A stretch of DNA of 60,884 nucleotides, from the NCBI GenBank assembly GCA_964574635.1, contig CAZNOG010000018.1:1-60884 (forward strand). The letters are read 5' to 3'. The notes under the pieces were generated by a model. That model searched no databases. It was given only the letters and a program-made list of their open reading frames with translations, and was not told the DNA's origin. Source of the DNA: CAZNOG01 sp964574635 (lineage in GTDB: Bacteria > Bacteroidota > Bacteroidia > Flavobacteriales_D > Cryomorphaceae). Below are positions 26,855 through 34,642 of the stretch, piece by piece. The position numbers were made by a program, and so were the translations under genes. The number at the start of each line of letters is the position of its first letter. Positions within the stretch are counted from its first letter, which is position 1.

Positions 26855-26863
26855 TGTGGATAA
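26855..26863 (-). promoter_or_regulatory. Perfect DnaA box
   Basis: TGTGGATAA is the reverse complement of the DnaA consensus TTATCCACA. It is 40 bases upstream of the putative -7 element of the ribonucleotide reductase gene, a place where DnaA could regulate dNTP supply. Confidence 0.5.
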
Positions 26864-26902
26864 ATCCGGAAGACCCCCTCGGATATCGATCGACACTCAA
26901 GC

Positions 26903-26910
26903 TATCTTTG
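26903..26910 (+). promoter_or_regulatory. Putative -7 element TATCTTTG for the ribonucleotide reductase gene
   Basis: Perfect match to TAnnTTTG with no good TTG at -33. It would give a leader of about 330 nt. Confidence 0.4.
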
Positions 26911-27242
26911 GTAACGAATCAAGTGCTCAATTCCGGCACCCCACCCCGAAATCCTCAACGGAGGTCACGACATTACCCGTTTTCACCGACGGGCTTCTTT
27001 TTCTTTGCTCATTGTTCACCAGCGTTTTGCGCCAAAAAACGAACCGAATTGCACGCAGGGAACACACGTGCCCACCGATGCGGAACACGACGATCGGGGC
27101 GAAGACCACGGCCGGCGATGGCTCGAGAGAAAGCGAAGAGGTGAAATTGCAAAAACACGAAAAGACACCGGGGAGAGGTTGGCGAAGTGGCGGCACGATT
27201 TGGAAACGAATTACAAAATAAACCCACAAAATCTACACACCT

Positions 27243-29258
27243 ATGCTAAGCTTCAAACTCGATCCGGATTTCATCGACCGGTACCGTAACATCAATCCCG
27301 ATTTCGGATTCAACGGATTGGGACTTCTGACTTACTACCGTACTTATTCAAGACTGAAAGAAGACGGCACCAACGAACATTGGTTTGAAACTGTCCAACG
27401 GGTTGTCGAGGGAGCATACACACTGCAAAAGGAACACATTCTGAAGAATGAACTGGGCTGGAACGACCGCAAAGGTCAACGGTCGGCCCAAGAGATGTAC
27501 GACCGCATCTTCAACATGAAATTTTTGCCTCCCGGCCGCATGTTGTGGGCTTTGGGTACGCCGCTGGTACACGAAAAAAGGGTGGGCCAGGCGCTGTTCA
27601 ACTGCGCGTTCGTATCGACCGAGAAAATGGATCAGTCGCTGCGCGAGGCCGTGAAGCCGTATTCGTTCATGATGGACATGAGCATGGTGGGTGTAGGTGT
27701 AGGTTTCGACGTACTCGGTGCGGGAAAAGTGGTGATCAACCGACCCAACACCGAGGAAACGGAAGAGTTCGTGGTGCCGGATTCGCGCGAGGGCTGGGTA
27801 TTGAGCCTCGAAAGACTTCTGGAGAGCTATTTCGAAACGCACTTCACCGGATCGCCGGCAAAGAGCGTGGTATTCAACTACGACGAGGTACGCCCCGAAG
27901 GACTTCCCATTAAGGGTTTTGGGGGTGTGTCGTCGGGCCCGGCACCGCTGATCAGGATGCACGATCAACTCAGAGAGAGGATGAACGCCCAGGACGGGCA
28001 GGAAATCACCGTGACTTTGATCGCCGATTTGATGAACATGATCGGTCAGTGCGTGGTGGCCGGAAACGTAAGAAGAACAGCGCAAATCGCCCTGGGCGAC
28101 GTGAACGACGCCGAGTACCGCACGCTGAAAGACTACAGCTGGAACTCGGAGAGCAACAAGTACGAAGGCAAGATGGCTCACCGCGCCGCGTGGGGCTGGG
28201 CATCGAACAACAGCGTAAAAGCCGATTTCGACACCGATTTCACGGAAGTGGCCAAGCAAGTGGCCATCAACGGCGAGCCCGGATTCGTGATGATGGACAA
28301 CATCCGCAATTTTTCGCGCATGTCCGACCCGGCCGATTACAAAGACATCAAAGCCAAAGGCACCAACCCCTGCGGCGAGCAATCGCTCGAATCGTACGAG
28401 CTGTGCTGCTTGGTGGAAACCTTCCCATCGCGGGCCGAAAGCCAGGAAGACTACATGCGAACGCTGAAATTCGCCTACCTGCTCGGAAAAACCGCCACGT
28501 TGGTAAACACCACTTGGCAGGAAACCAACCGCGTGCAGAAGCGCAACCGACGCATCGGTACTTCCGTGTCGGGCGTGACCAACTTCATTCACCGGTATTC
28601 CCTCGAAACGTTCCGCCAGTGGTTGACCCAAGGCTACGACGAGATCCAGCGCTGGGATGAGATATACTCTTCATGGCTCTGCGTTCCGCGCAGCATCAAG
28701 ACCACCAGTGTAAAACCCAGCGGTACGGTCAGCCTTTTGGCCGGCGTAAACCCCGGTTGCCACTTCCCCGAATTCGAATACTACATCCGCCGAGTGCGCA
28801 TCGCGAAGAATTCGCCCCTCATCCCTGCGATCATCGACGCGGGATTGCAAATCGAAGACGACGTGGTGGACAACTCCTCCGCCGTGGTGTCCTTCCCGGT
28901 ACACAACGAAGGCCGCACCCTGAACGACGTAAGCATTTGGGAGCAAACGGCCCTGGCGGTATTCCTGCAGAAATACTGGTCGGACAACCAAGTGTCTTGC
29001 ACGGTGACCTTCAAGCCCGAGGAGAAAAGCCAGATCAAACCCATTTTGGATTTCTACAAATACGATCTGAAATCGATCAGCTTCCTTCCCAAGGTGGAAA
29101 GCGGTGCCTACGCCCAGATGCCTTACGAGGCGATCACCAAAGAGAAGTACGACGAAATGGCGTCGAAGCTCCGACCGCTGAAACTCGTGGAAATGTCGCA
29201 GGAATCGGTAGGAGAAAAATACTGCAACAACGACACGTGTGAGGTATTGACCCTTTGA
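27243..29258 (+). CDS. nrdJ: Adenosylcobalamin-dependent ribonucleoside-triphosphate reductase (class II)
   Basis: A 671-aa cytosolic enzyme that makes deoxyribonucleotides using coenzyme B12 to create a thiyl radical, so it needs no oxygen. It resembles the monomeric Lactobacillus leichmannii type. Cys121 and Cys388 are the expected redox pair, NPCGEQ with Cys377 and Glu379 holds the radical Cys and the Glu (Cys-to-Cys spacing 11 as in the model enzyme), and the C-terminal YCNNDTCEVL has the re-reduction pair. It is monocistronic with a strong terminator. Oxygen-independence suits the low-oxygen respiratory block that follows. Confidence 0.93.
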   Translation: MLSFKLDPDFIDRYRNINPDFGFNGLGLLTYYRTYSRLKEDGTNEHWFETVQRVVEGAYTLQKEHILKNELGWNDRKGQRSAQEMYDRIFNMKFLPPGRMLWALGTPLVHEKRVGQALFNCAFVSTEKMDQSLREAVKPYSFMMDMSMVGVGVGFDVLGAGKVVINRPNTEETEEFVVPDSREGWVLSLERLLESYFETHFTGSPAKSVVFNYDEVRPEGLPIKGFGGVSSGPAPLIRMHDQLRERMNAQDGQEITVTLIADLMNMIGQCVVAGNVRRTAQIALGDVNDAEYRTLKDYSWNSESNKYEGKMAHRAAWGWASNNSVKADFDTDFTEVAKQVAINGEPGFVMMDNIRNFSRMSDPADYKDIKAKGTNPCGEQSLESYELCCLVETFPSRAESQEDYMRTLKFAYLLGKTATLVNTTWQETNRVQKRNRRIGTSVSGVTNFIHRYSLETFRQWLTQGYDEIQRWDEIYSSWLCVPRSIKTTSVKPSGTVSLLAGVNPGCHFPEFEYYIRRVRIAKNSPLIPAIIDAGLQIEDDVVDNSSAVVSFPVHNEGRTLNDVSIWEQTALAVFLQKYWSDNQVSCTVTFKPEEKSQIKPILDFYKYDLKSISFLPKVESGAYAQMPYEAITKEKYDEMASKLRPLKLVEMSQESVGEKYCNNDTCEVLTL

Positions 29259-29293
29259 TGAAGTTTCGGAACGAGAAATTCCTATGCATTCCA

Positions 29294-29325
29294 AAAGCTC
29301 CGCCGAACCGGTGGAGCTTTTTTTT
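29294..29325 (+). terminator. Rho-independent terminator of nrdJ
   Basis: AAAGCTCCGCC pairs with GGTGGAGCTTT around a short loop, ending in eight T residues, 36 bp after the stop. Confidence 0.9.
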
Positions 29326-29394
29326 GGCCTTACGCACCGCGGGTGGAGTAGATAAATTGTGCTAATATTGTGCAATCGGAGGAAATGACTCTCT

Positions 29395-30711
29395 ATGCAT
29401 AAAAGTACGCGGAACGATCAGAGCCAACCTTTGCACTTTGCACCGCGGGATGCGTCCGATGCACTTTGCCACCCCACCCGATTTTCCCGCACTTGGTTCG
29501 GTACCGCTTTGCTTTTCTTTTTCGTCGCAGCTTTGTTCGGCGTGGCCATGCGGTATTTTTTCTACGCCGAGACGCCTCCGGCCATCGAATACCGGAATAT
29601 CCTCCACGCACATTCCCACGTGGCCATGTTGGGATGGGGGTTCATGCTGATCTCCGGTGCGCTGATCTTCCTGTTTCCCCACCCTCGGCGGCTGAAAAAG
29701 CACTACACCGCGATTTACATCGCCAACACGGTGGCCACCATCGGCATGTCCATCGCCTTCCCCATTCAAGGGTACGCGGCGGTGAGCATCACCTTTTCGG
29801 CCATCCATCTCGTCGCGGTGTATTACTTCGGGATAGTGTACCTGAAGGAATTAAAAGGCGAAAAAACCGTGTCGGCCCGGTTTATCCGTCTCGGAATCGT
29901 ATGGTACTTCGTGTCGTCGTTGGGTTTGCTCGCCCTGGGCCCCATCAGCGCAACCTTGGGTAGGCACAGTTCACTGTACCACGAGGCGGTGCAGTGGTTC
30001 ATGCATTTTCAACTGAACGGGTGGTTCGTGTACACTTCCCTCGGCGTACTCTTCCGCTACATGGAACGCTCGGGATTCGCACCTCAATTGGGAAAAGCGG
30101 CCCTGCCTTTGCTCAACCTTTCACTCTTTCTGACTTTTGCACTGAGCATCACGTGGAGCCACCCCCTCGACGCGTTGTTTTACCTCAACAGTTTGGGCGT
30201 GATCTCCCAAACTTGGGGGTTCCTGCTCATCGTACGACCCCTCGTTAGAGGACTGAACTCCATCCACGAGCCTAGAGACGGCATCTACTTTTTCATTTTG
30301 CTCGGCATCCTTTCGGTGTTGGCCAAGGCCATCATTCAAATGGTCGTGGTGGTTCCTTACGTCGCCGAGATATCCTACACCATCCGCAACTACGTCATGG
30401 CCTTTTTTCACCTGATTACCCTCGGGGCGATGACCTTCACCATCGGCGGGGTATTGCTGAAGCAGAGGATATTACCGGTAAACATCCTTTCTAAAGTGGG
30501 CTGGGGCGTTTTGGCCTTGGGTTTCGTGTCGACCGAAGTGATTTTGTTCGGCCAAGGCACCCTCCTTTGGATGGGCGTTGGGTTTATCCCCGGTTACTAC
30601 GGGATAATTTTATTGGCGTCGGTTTTGTTGCCACTGGGTATCTTGATTATCTTAACAGCCAATTGGAGTTATAAGGCCAAAAATGATGAAAAACGCGGGA
30701 TACCCCCATAA
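29395..30711 (+). CDS. Multi-helix heme-copper oxidase subunit I-like membrane protein
   Basis: A 438-aa inner-membrane protein with about 12 hydrophobic helices. Conserved-looking histidines occur in ILHAHSHVAMLGWGF (helix 2) and WFMHFQLNGWF (helix 6), a spacing seen in short relatives of cytochrome oxidase subunit I and in NnrS-like heme proteins. It has too few His ligands for a certain cbb3 or NO reductase assignment. The place directly before cytochrome c and nosZ suggests a role in electron transfer to N2O reductase or in NO handling. Confident as a membrane heme-protein relative, not as to reaction. Confidence 0.65.
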   Translation: MHKSTRNDQSQPLHFAPRDASDALCHPTRFSRTWFGTALLFFFVAALFGVAMRYFFYAETPPAIEYRNILHAHSHVAMLGWGFMLISGALIFLFPHPRRLKKHYTAIYIANTVATIGMSIAFPIQGYAAVSITFSAIHLVAVYYFGIVYLKELKGEKTVSARFIRLGIVWYFVSSLGLLALGPISATLGRHSSLYHEAVQWFMHFQLNGWFVYTSLGVLFRYMERSGFAPQLGKAALPLLNLSLFLTFALSITWSHPLDALFYLNSLGVISQTWGFLLIVRPLVRGLNSIHEPRDGIYFFILLGILSVLAKAIIQMVVVVPYVAEISYTIRNYVMAFFHLITLGAMTFTIGGVLLKQRILPVNILSKVGWGVLALGFVSTEVILFGQGTLLWMGVGFIPGYYGIILLASVLLPLGILIILTANWSYKAKNDEKRGIPP

Positions 30712-30725
30712 GTCATAAACAAAAC

Positions 30726-30737
30726 TGACAAAAGTCA
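30726..30737. promoter_or_regulatory. Palindromic FNR/DNR-like operator TGACAAAAGTCA
   Basis: TGAC-N4-GTCA is a perfect palindrome matching the inner bases of the FNR/DNR consensus TTGAY-N4-RTCAA; the outer bases are C and T, not T and A. Its centre lies about 41 bases before the predicted transcription start, the standard place for a class II activator. Confidence 0.5.
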
Positions 30738-30740
30738 TTT

Positions 30741-30768
30741 TTGTCCTATATCGAACCTTGTAATTTTG
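30741..30768 (+). promoter_or_regulatory. Bacteroidota-type promoter of the cytochrome c-nosZ operon
   Basis: TTG (30741-30743), exactly 17 bases, then TAATTTTG (30761-30768). It starts transcription about 15 bases before the cytochrome c ATG. Confidence 0.65.
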
Positions 30769-30787
30769 AACCTAAATTCGAACGACC

Positions 30788-31294
30788 ATGAAAATGTTCA
30801 GACTAACTACGTTGATCATCGCCTCCACTGCGCTCATTTGGGCTTGCGGCTCCGAAGGAACCGACACCACCGACCGCAGCGAAGCAACCGAAAAAACGGA
30901 AGAAGCACCCCGTGAAGCGGATCCCCGCGGCATCGGAGAAGTAACCCATGTGGAACTCACCGATCCTCTGGATGAAGACATGATAAAGGTGGGCGAAAGC
31001 ATCTACGACATGAAATGCTCGGCTTGTCACAAGCTCAGCGACCAAAGGGTGGTGGGTCCCGGTTGGGCCGGAATCACCAATAAAAGACGACCTGAGTGGA
31101 TCATGAACATGATCACCAATGTGGATGTGATGCTCGACGAAGACCCGGTGGCGCGTCAACTTCTCGAAGAGTGTTTGACTCGGATGCCCAATCAAGGCGT
31201 TTCGATCACGGAAGCGCGAAGCATCGTGGAATTCATGCGCGACAACGACCTGCGTACCGTGGGTACCAAAGATGAAGCGGTGAACCAATCGTGA
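30788..31294 (+). CDS. Cytochrome c lipoprotein of the nos cluster
   Basis: A 168-aa periplasm-facing lipoprotein: signal and lipobox (IIASTALIWACG), a Thr/Glu-rich linker (about 22-60), then a class I cytochrome c domain with heme site CSACH near residue 76, GPGWAGI and the likely axial Met in LTRMPNQ. Such a cytochrome usually precedes nosZ in Bacteroidota and is thought to carry electrons to it. It has its own promoter and an FNR-like site and is followed by nosZ after 97 bp. Confidence 0.88.
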   Translation: MKMFRLTTLIIASTALIWACGSEGTDTTDRSEATEKTEEAPREADPRGIGEVTHVELTDPLDEDMIKVGESIYDMKCSACHKLSDQRVVGPGWAGITNKRRPEWIMNMITNVDVMLDEDPVARQLLEECLTRMPNQGVSITEARSIVEFMRDNDLRTVGTKDEAVNQS

Positions 31295-31391
31295 AGAATG
31301 CGAAGAGGAATAAAATCATCGCGGAACGGCAGACCCTAACTATGGAATTCATACCCCGAACAATATATACCCCAAACAACACAAGTCAACT

Positions 31392-33398
31392 ATGAAAACA
31401 AATCACTTTCGAAGTTGGATGGTGCCGATAGCACTCTTCATCTTAGTGCTTGCATCGTGCCAAACCCGCGACACCCGCACGGTTGTCGAAGGAGACGCCG
31501 CTTCCCTGACCTATGTCGCCCCAGGCGAATACGATGAGTTTTATTGCTTCATGTCCGGCGGATACAGCGGTCAAATCGCCGCCTTCGGACTTCCGTCGGG
31601 CCGAATGCTCAAGGAAATTCCCGTGTTTTCCGTATACCCCGAAAACGGGTACGGTTACAGCGAGGAAACCAAAGCCATGTTCAACACTTCCTTCGGCTTC
31701 GTTCCTTGGGACGACTCTCACCACATCGAACTCTCCCAAACCGACGGGGAATTCGATGGTCGTTGGCTCTTCGTCAACGGCAACAACACACCGCGCATCG
31801 CTCGCGTCGACCTGACGACCTTCGAGACCGTGGAAATTCTCGAAATTCCCGATGTGGCCGGTCTGCACTGCGCCCCCTTCATCACGGAAAACTCCGAATA
31901 CCTGGTGTCGGGAACGCGATTCAGTATCCCCATCCCACAAGCCGACGTGCCGATCGACACCTACAAGGAAAACTTCAAGGGTCTAGTCAACTACGTGAAA
32001 GTCGACAATGAAACCGGCGAAATGGAACTCGACTTCCAGATCGAAATGCCGGGCTTCAACTACGACTTGGCCAGAAACGGTAAAGGCAAATCCCACGGAT
32101 GGAGCTTCCTGACCACGTACAACTCCGAACAGGCGCACACCCTGCTGGAGCTCAACGCTTCCCAGTTCGACAAAGACATGCTCGCCATCATCAACTGGAA
32201 GAAAGCGGAAGAGTACATCGCCGAAGGTCGCTTTTCCGAAAGAACCACTTCGTACTACCACAACTTGGTGGACCACGAAACGGGCATCGCCCACTCCACG
32301 GAAAAAACCAAAACCAAAATCCTCCACCCGAAAGACTGCCCCGACATGGTGTATTTCATCCCGGTGCCGAAATCACCCCACGGATGTGACATCGACCCGA
32401 GCGGCGAATACATCGTCGGAAACGGAAAGCTCTCGGCCGACATGACGGTTTATTCCTTCGACAAGTTGATGGCCGCCATCGAAAACAAAGATTTCACCGA
32501 CGAGATCGACGGCATTCCGGTGATCAACTACGAGTCGGGAGTACACGGAATTCTCGAAAAACCGGGACTCGGACCTCTCCACACGGAGTTCGACGACAAA
32601 GGCAACGCGTACACCACCTTCTTCATTTCTTCGGAAGTGGTGAAGTGGAACGTGGAAACCCTGGAGATCATCGACAGACAAAACACCTACTATTCTCCCG
32701 GTCACTTGGTGATCCCCGGCGGGGAAACCAAGAAGCCCTACGGAAAATACTTGGTGGCCATGAACAAGATCACCAAAGACCGGTACTTGCCCACGGGTCC
32801 CGAGCTCACGCACAGCGCCCAGCTTTTCGACATCTCCGGCGAGAAGATGAAACTCCTGCTCGACTTCCCCACCAAGGCGGAACCGCACTACGCACAAGCC
32901 ATTCCGGCCGACAAGATCGTACCGAACAACAAAAAGATCTACAGGCTGGAAGACAACAAACACCCCCACGCCACCTTGGGTGAAAGGCACGCCCGCGTGG
33001 AACGCAACGGCAACCAAGTACACGTGTACATGACGGCCATCCGAAGCCACTTGGCGCCCGACAACATCGAAGGCATCAAAATGGGCGACGAGGTGTACTT
33101 CCACGTCACCAACCTCGAGCAAGACTGGGACGTACCCCACGGATTCGCCGTGCAAGGTGCCAACACCGCCGAACTGCTCGTGATGCCCGGTCAAACGCGT
33201 ACCCTCAAATGGGTGCCCAACCGCGAAGGGGTATTGGCGTTCTACTGCACCGATTTCTGCTCTGCACTTCACCAGGAAATGTCGGGATACGTGCGCGTAT
33301 CGCCCGCCGGATCCGACGTGCCGCTGAAATGGGGTCTCAACGACGAAAATCACGACGAAGACTCCTGGGCGAAAATGATGGAAGAACGCAGAAGATAA
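31392..33398 (+). CDS. nosZ: Nitrous-oxide reductase, clade II (Sec-exported lipoprotein)
   Basis: A 668-aa periplasmic copper enzyme that reduces N2O to N2. Candidate CuZ histidines are seen at 110, 111 (DSHH), 159 (GLHC), 330 (SPHG), 397 (LHTEF), 438 (PGHLV) and 499 (EPHY). The C-terminal cupredoxin domain has the CuA set His583, Cys619, Cys623, His627 and Met630 (FYCTDFCSALHQEM). The signal is a Sec type with lipobox LASC, not the twin-Arg signal of clade I, so it is probably membrane-anchored. It heads the nosLDFY genes with one membrane-protein gene between. No nir or nor genes are in the window. Confidence 0.97.
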   Translation: MKTNHFRSWMVPIALFILVLASCQTRDTRTVVEGDAASLTYVAPGEYDEFYCFMSGGYSGQIAAFGLPSGRMLKEIPVFSVYPENGYGYSEETKAMFNTSFGFVPWDDSHHIELSQTDGEFDGRWLFVNGNNTPRIARVDLTTFETVEILEIPDVAGLHCAPFITENSEYLVSGTRFSIPIPQADVPIDTYKENFKGLVNYVKVDNETGEMELDFQIEMPGFNYDLARNGKGKSHGWSFLTTYNSEQAHTLLELNASQFDKDMLAIINWKKAEEYIAEGRFSERTTSYYHNLVDHETGIAHSTEKTKTKILHPKDCPDMVYFIPVPKSPHGCDIDPSGEYIVGNGKLSADMTVYSFDKLMAAIENKDFTDEIDGIPVINYESGVHGILEKPGLGPLHTEFDDKGNAYTTFFISSEVVKWNVETLEIIDRQNTYYSPGHLVIPGGETKKPYGKYLVAMNKITKDRYLPTGPELTHSAQLFDISGEKMKLLLDFPTKAEPHYAQAIPADKIVPNNKKIYRLEDNKHPHATLGERHARVERNGNQVHVYMTAIRSHLAPDNIEGIKMGDEVYFHVTNLEQDWDVPHGFAVQGANTAELLVMPGQTRTLKWVPNREGVLAFYCTDFCSALHQEMSGYVRVSPAGSDVPLKWGLNDENHDEDSWAKMMEERRR

Positions 33399-33448
33399 AA
33401 CCCACGGCGCGTAACCAAGATTTTAGCGCCGACAGACGATAAAACCAC

Positions 33449-33564
33449 GCGACGCCTCAATTATGCGCGCGGCTTACTTAGGAAAATTGGAATGAAAAGC
33501 CGGGAAATAAACCGCCCGGCTTTACCAAAAAAATCCGGTGGCCGGACGTAAATTGAGGCGTCGC
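33449..33564. repeat. Nested inverted repeat after nosZ
   Basis: GCGACGCCTCAATT (33449-33462) and AATTGAGGCGTCGC (33551-33564) are a perfect 14-bp inverted repeat. Inside it AAAGCCGGG (33496-33504) pairs with CCCGGCTTT (33515-33523). The structure could protect the nosZ mRNA 3' end, act as an attenuator, or be a small insertion. Confidence 0.65.
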
Positions 33565-33584
33565 TTATTCACGACAAGACTTTT

Positions 33585-33599
33585 CGACGCCCGGCGTCG
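33585..33599. repeat. Palindrome CGACGCCCGGCGTCG
   Basis: A near-perfect palindrome of 15 bases just before the next gene. Its GACGCC/GGCGTC halves match those of the large inverted repeat upstream, so alternative pairings are possible. Confidence 0.5.
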
Positions 33600-33605
33600 G
33601 TAGAA

Positions 33606-34217
33606 ATGAACGAAAAGGTTATGATCAAAAGAAAACGAAGTGGTAGAATTTGGATGGCTCTCGCATCCCTCATGCTCCTCGGTATGTTTCTGTATCCCGT
33701 GTGGCAGATCAACCTGAGCGCCCCCCAATTTCCGGAAGGACTCGAGCTGAACATCTGGGTGAACAAACTCTCGGGCGGAACCGACGACGGGACCGACATC
33801 ATCCAGAACATCAACATCCTCAACCATTACATCGGGATGAAATACATCTACCCCGATTCCATCCCCGAGTTGAAGTACTTCCCCATCATCATCTTCGTTA
33901 TGGTGGGACTCGGCCTACTGTTTACCGCATTCGGAAAGTCTTCGGGATACCTGATCTGGTTTATCCTCATGGTCATTCTGGGGATTCTCGCCATTTACGA
34001 CTTCTATCTCTGGCTCTATGATTACGGGCACGACCTCGATCCCAACGCGCCCATTCAAATTCCGGGCATGTCGTACATGCCCCCTCTTTTCGGTGAAAAA
34101 GACCTATTGAATTTTTACGTGACCTCCTACCCGCACCTGGGCACCGCATTCATGTCCCTCTCAATGGTGTTTTCCGCCTTGGCATTCTGGACGTCGCGCA
34201 ACAAAAAAAAGAAGTGA
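33606..34217 (+). CDS. Nos-cluster membrane protein of unknown function
   Basis: A 203-aa protein with four hydrophobic helices (about 15-32, 93-113, 118-140 and 176-195). Between the first two is a soluble, probably periplasmic loop with LSAPQFPEGLELNIW and NHYIGMKYIYPDSIPEL. I associate proteins like this with nosZ loci of Bacteroidota and relatives but know no function. It starts 207 bp after nosZ and its stop overlaps a GTG alternative start of nosL. A role in copper delivery or electron transfer to NosZ is a guess from context. ATG at 33621 is an alternative start. Confidence 0.75.
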   Translation: MNEKVMIKRKRSGRIWMALASLMLLGMFLYPVWQINLSAPQFPEGLELNIWVNKLSGGTDDGTDIIQNINILNHYIGMKYIYPDSIPELKYFPIIIFVMVGLGLLFTAFGKSSGYLIWFILMVILGILAIYDFYLWLYDYGHDLDPNAPIQIPGMSYMPPLFGEKDLLNFYVTSYPHLGTAFMSLSMVFSALAFWTSRNKKKK

Positions 34218-34219
34218 AA

Positions 34220-34642
34220 ATGCCCAAAATATTGTTCTTCTCATTGGCCTTCGCATTGCTCGCCGCATGCAGCCCCAAACCCGAGCCCATCGAGTTCGGC
34301 AAAGACCAATGTGCGTTTTGCCGCATGACCATTTCCGATCCGAAATTCGGCGCTGAATTGGTCACCCCGAAAGGACGGGTATTGAAATACGATGCACTCG
34401 AGTGCATGATTGACGATCTGGACGAAAAACAACACGAATACGCCATGCTCTTGGCCGTTCCCTTTGATCAACCCAAAGAATTGGTCGACGTGGAATCGTT
34501 GCACTTCGTCTATTCACCGATGATCAAAAGCCCCATGGGCGCCAATCTCGGTGCTTTTGCCTCCCGGGACAACATCCCCGAATCCGAACGAAAAAACGCA
34601 GTGGATTGGAACCGAACCGTCGACTTAAGACTGAACAACTAA
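34220..34642 (+). CDS. nosL: NosL, copper-binding lipoprotein for N2O reductase maturation
   Basis: A 140-aa lipoprotein (lipobox LLAACS) with the NosL hallmark CAFCRMTISDPKFGAEL, whose Cys and Met residues bind Cu(I), and the family segments YDALECMIDDL and SPMGANLGAF. NosL delivers copper to the CuZ site of NosZ with NosDFY. The ATG at 34220 is preferred; a GTG at 34214 overlaps the preceding stop. It overlaps nosD by 37 bp. Confidence 0.94.
   Translation: MPKILFFSLAFALLAACSPKPEPIEFGKDQCAFCRMTISDPKFGAELVTPKGRVLKYDALECMIDDLDEKQHEYAMLLAVPFDQPKELVDVESLHFVYSPMIKSPMGANLGAFASRDNIPESERKNAVDWNRTVDLRLNN

Larger units (their letters stand above)
26285..27242. other. 958-bp gene-free region before the ribonucleotide reductase gene
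   Basis: No ORF here has family support. The stretch contains a perfect 14-base palindrome ACCGGGATCCCGGT (26360-26373), a minus-oriented copy of the dispersed motif (26394-26410), one perfect DnaA box and one near-perfect one, and a perfect -7 element TATCTTTG at 26903. From that promoter the reductase mRNA would have a 5' leader of about 330 nt. I looked for a cobalamin riboswitch (B12 box) and did not find one. Confidence 0.6.
33399..33605. other. Structured intergenic region between nosZ and the nos membrane gene
   Basis: A 207-bp gap in the middle of an otherwise tight operon. It holds a nested pair of hairpins and a further palindrome that share the element GACGCC. No ORF or promoter with a -33 element is evident. 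Confidence 0.6.

Noticed and set aside
26668..27221. Plus-strand ORFs of 146-158 codons upstream of nrdJ
   Set aside because: Basic, low-complexity translations without motifs. They run across the likely promoter and DnaA box; better explained as leader and regulatory DNA.
26285..27242. Cobalamin riboswitch expected before a B12-dependent enzyme
   Set aside because: I looked for a B12 box and the GCCACTG-type conserved parts and saw none. A covariance-model search would be decisive.
29395..30711. Assignment as nitric-oxide reductase NorB
   Set aside because: It is too short and lacks the full set of His and Glu residues of NorB; only a general heme-copper relative can be supported.
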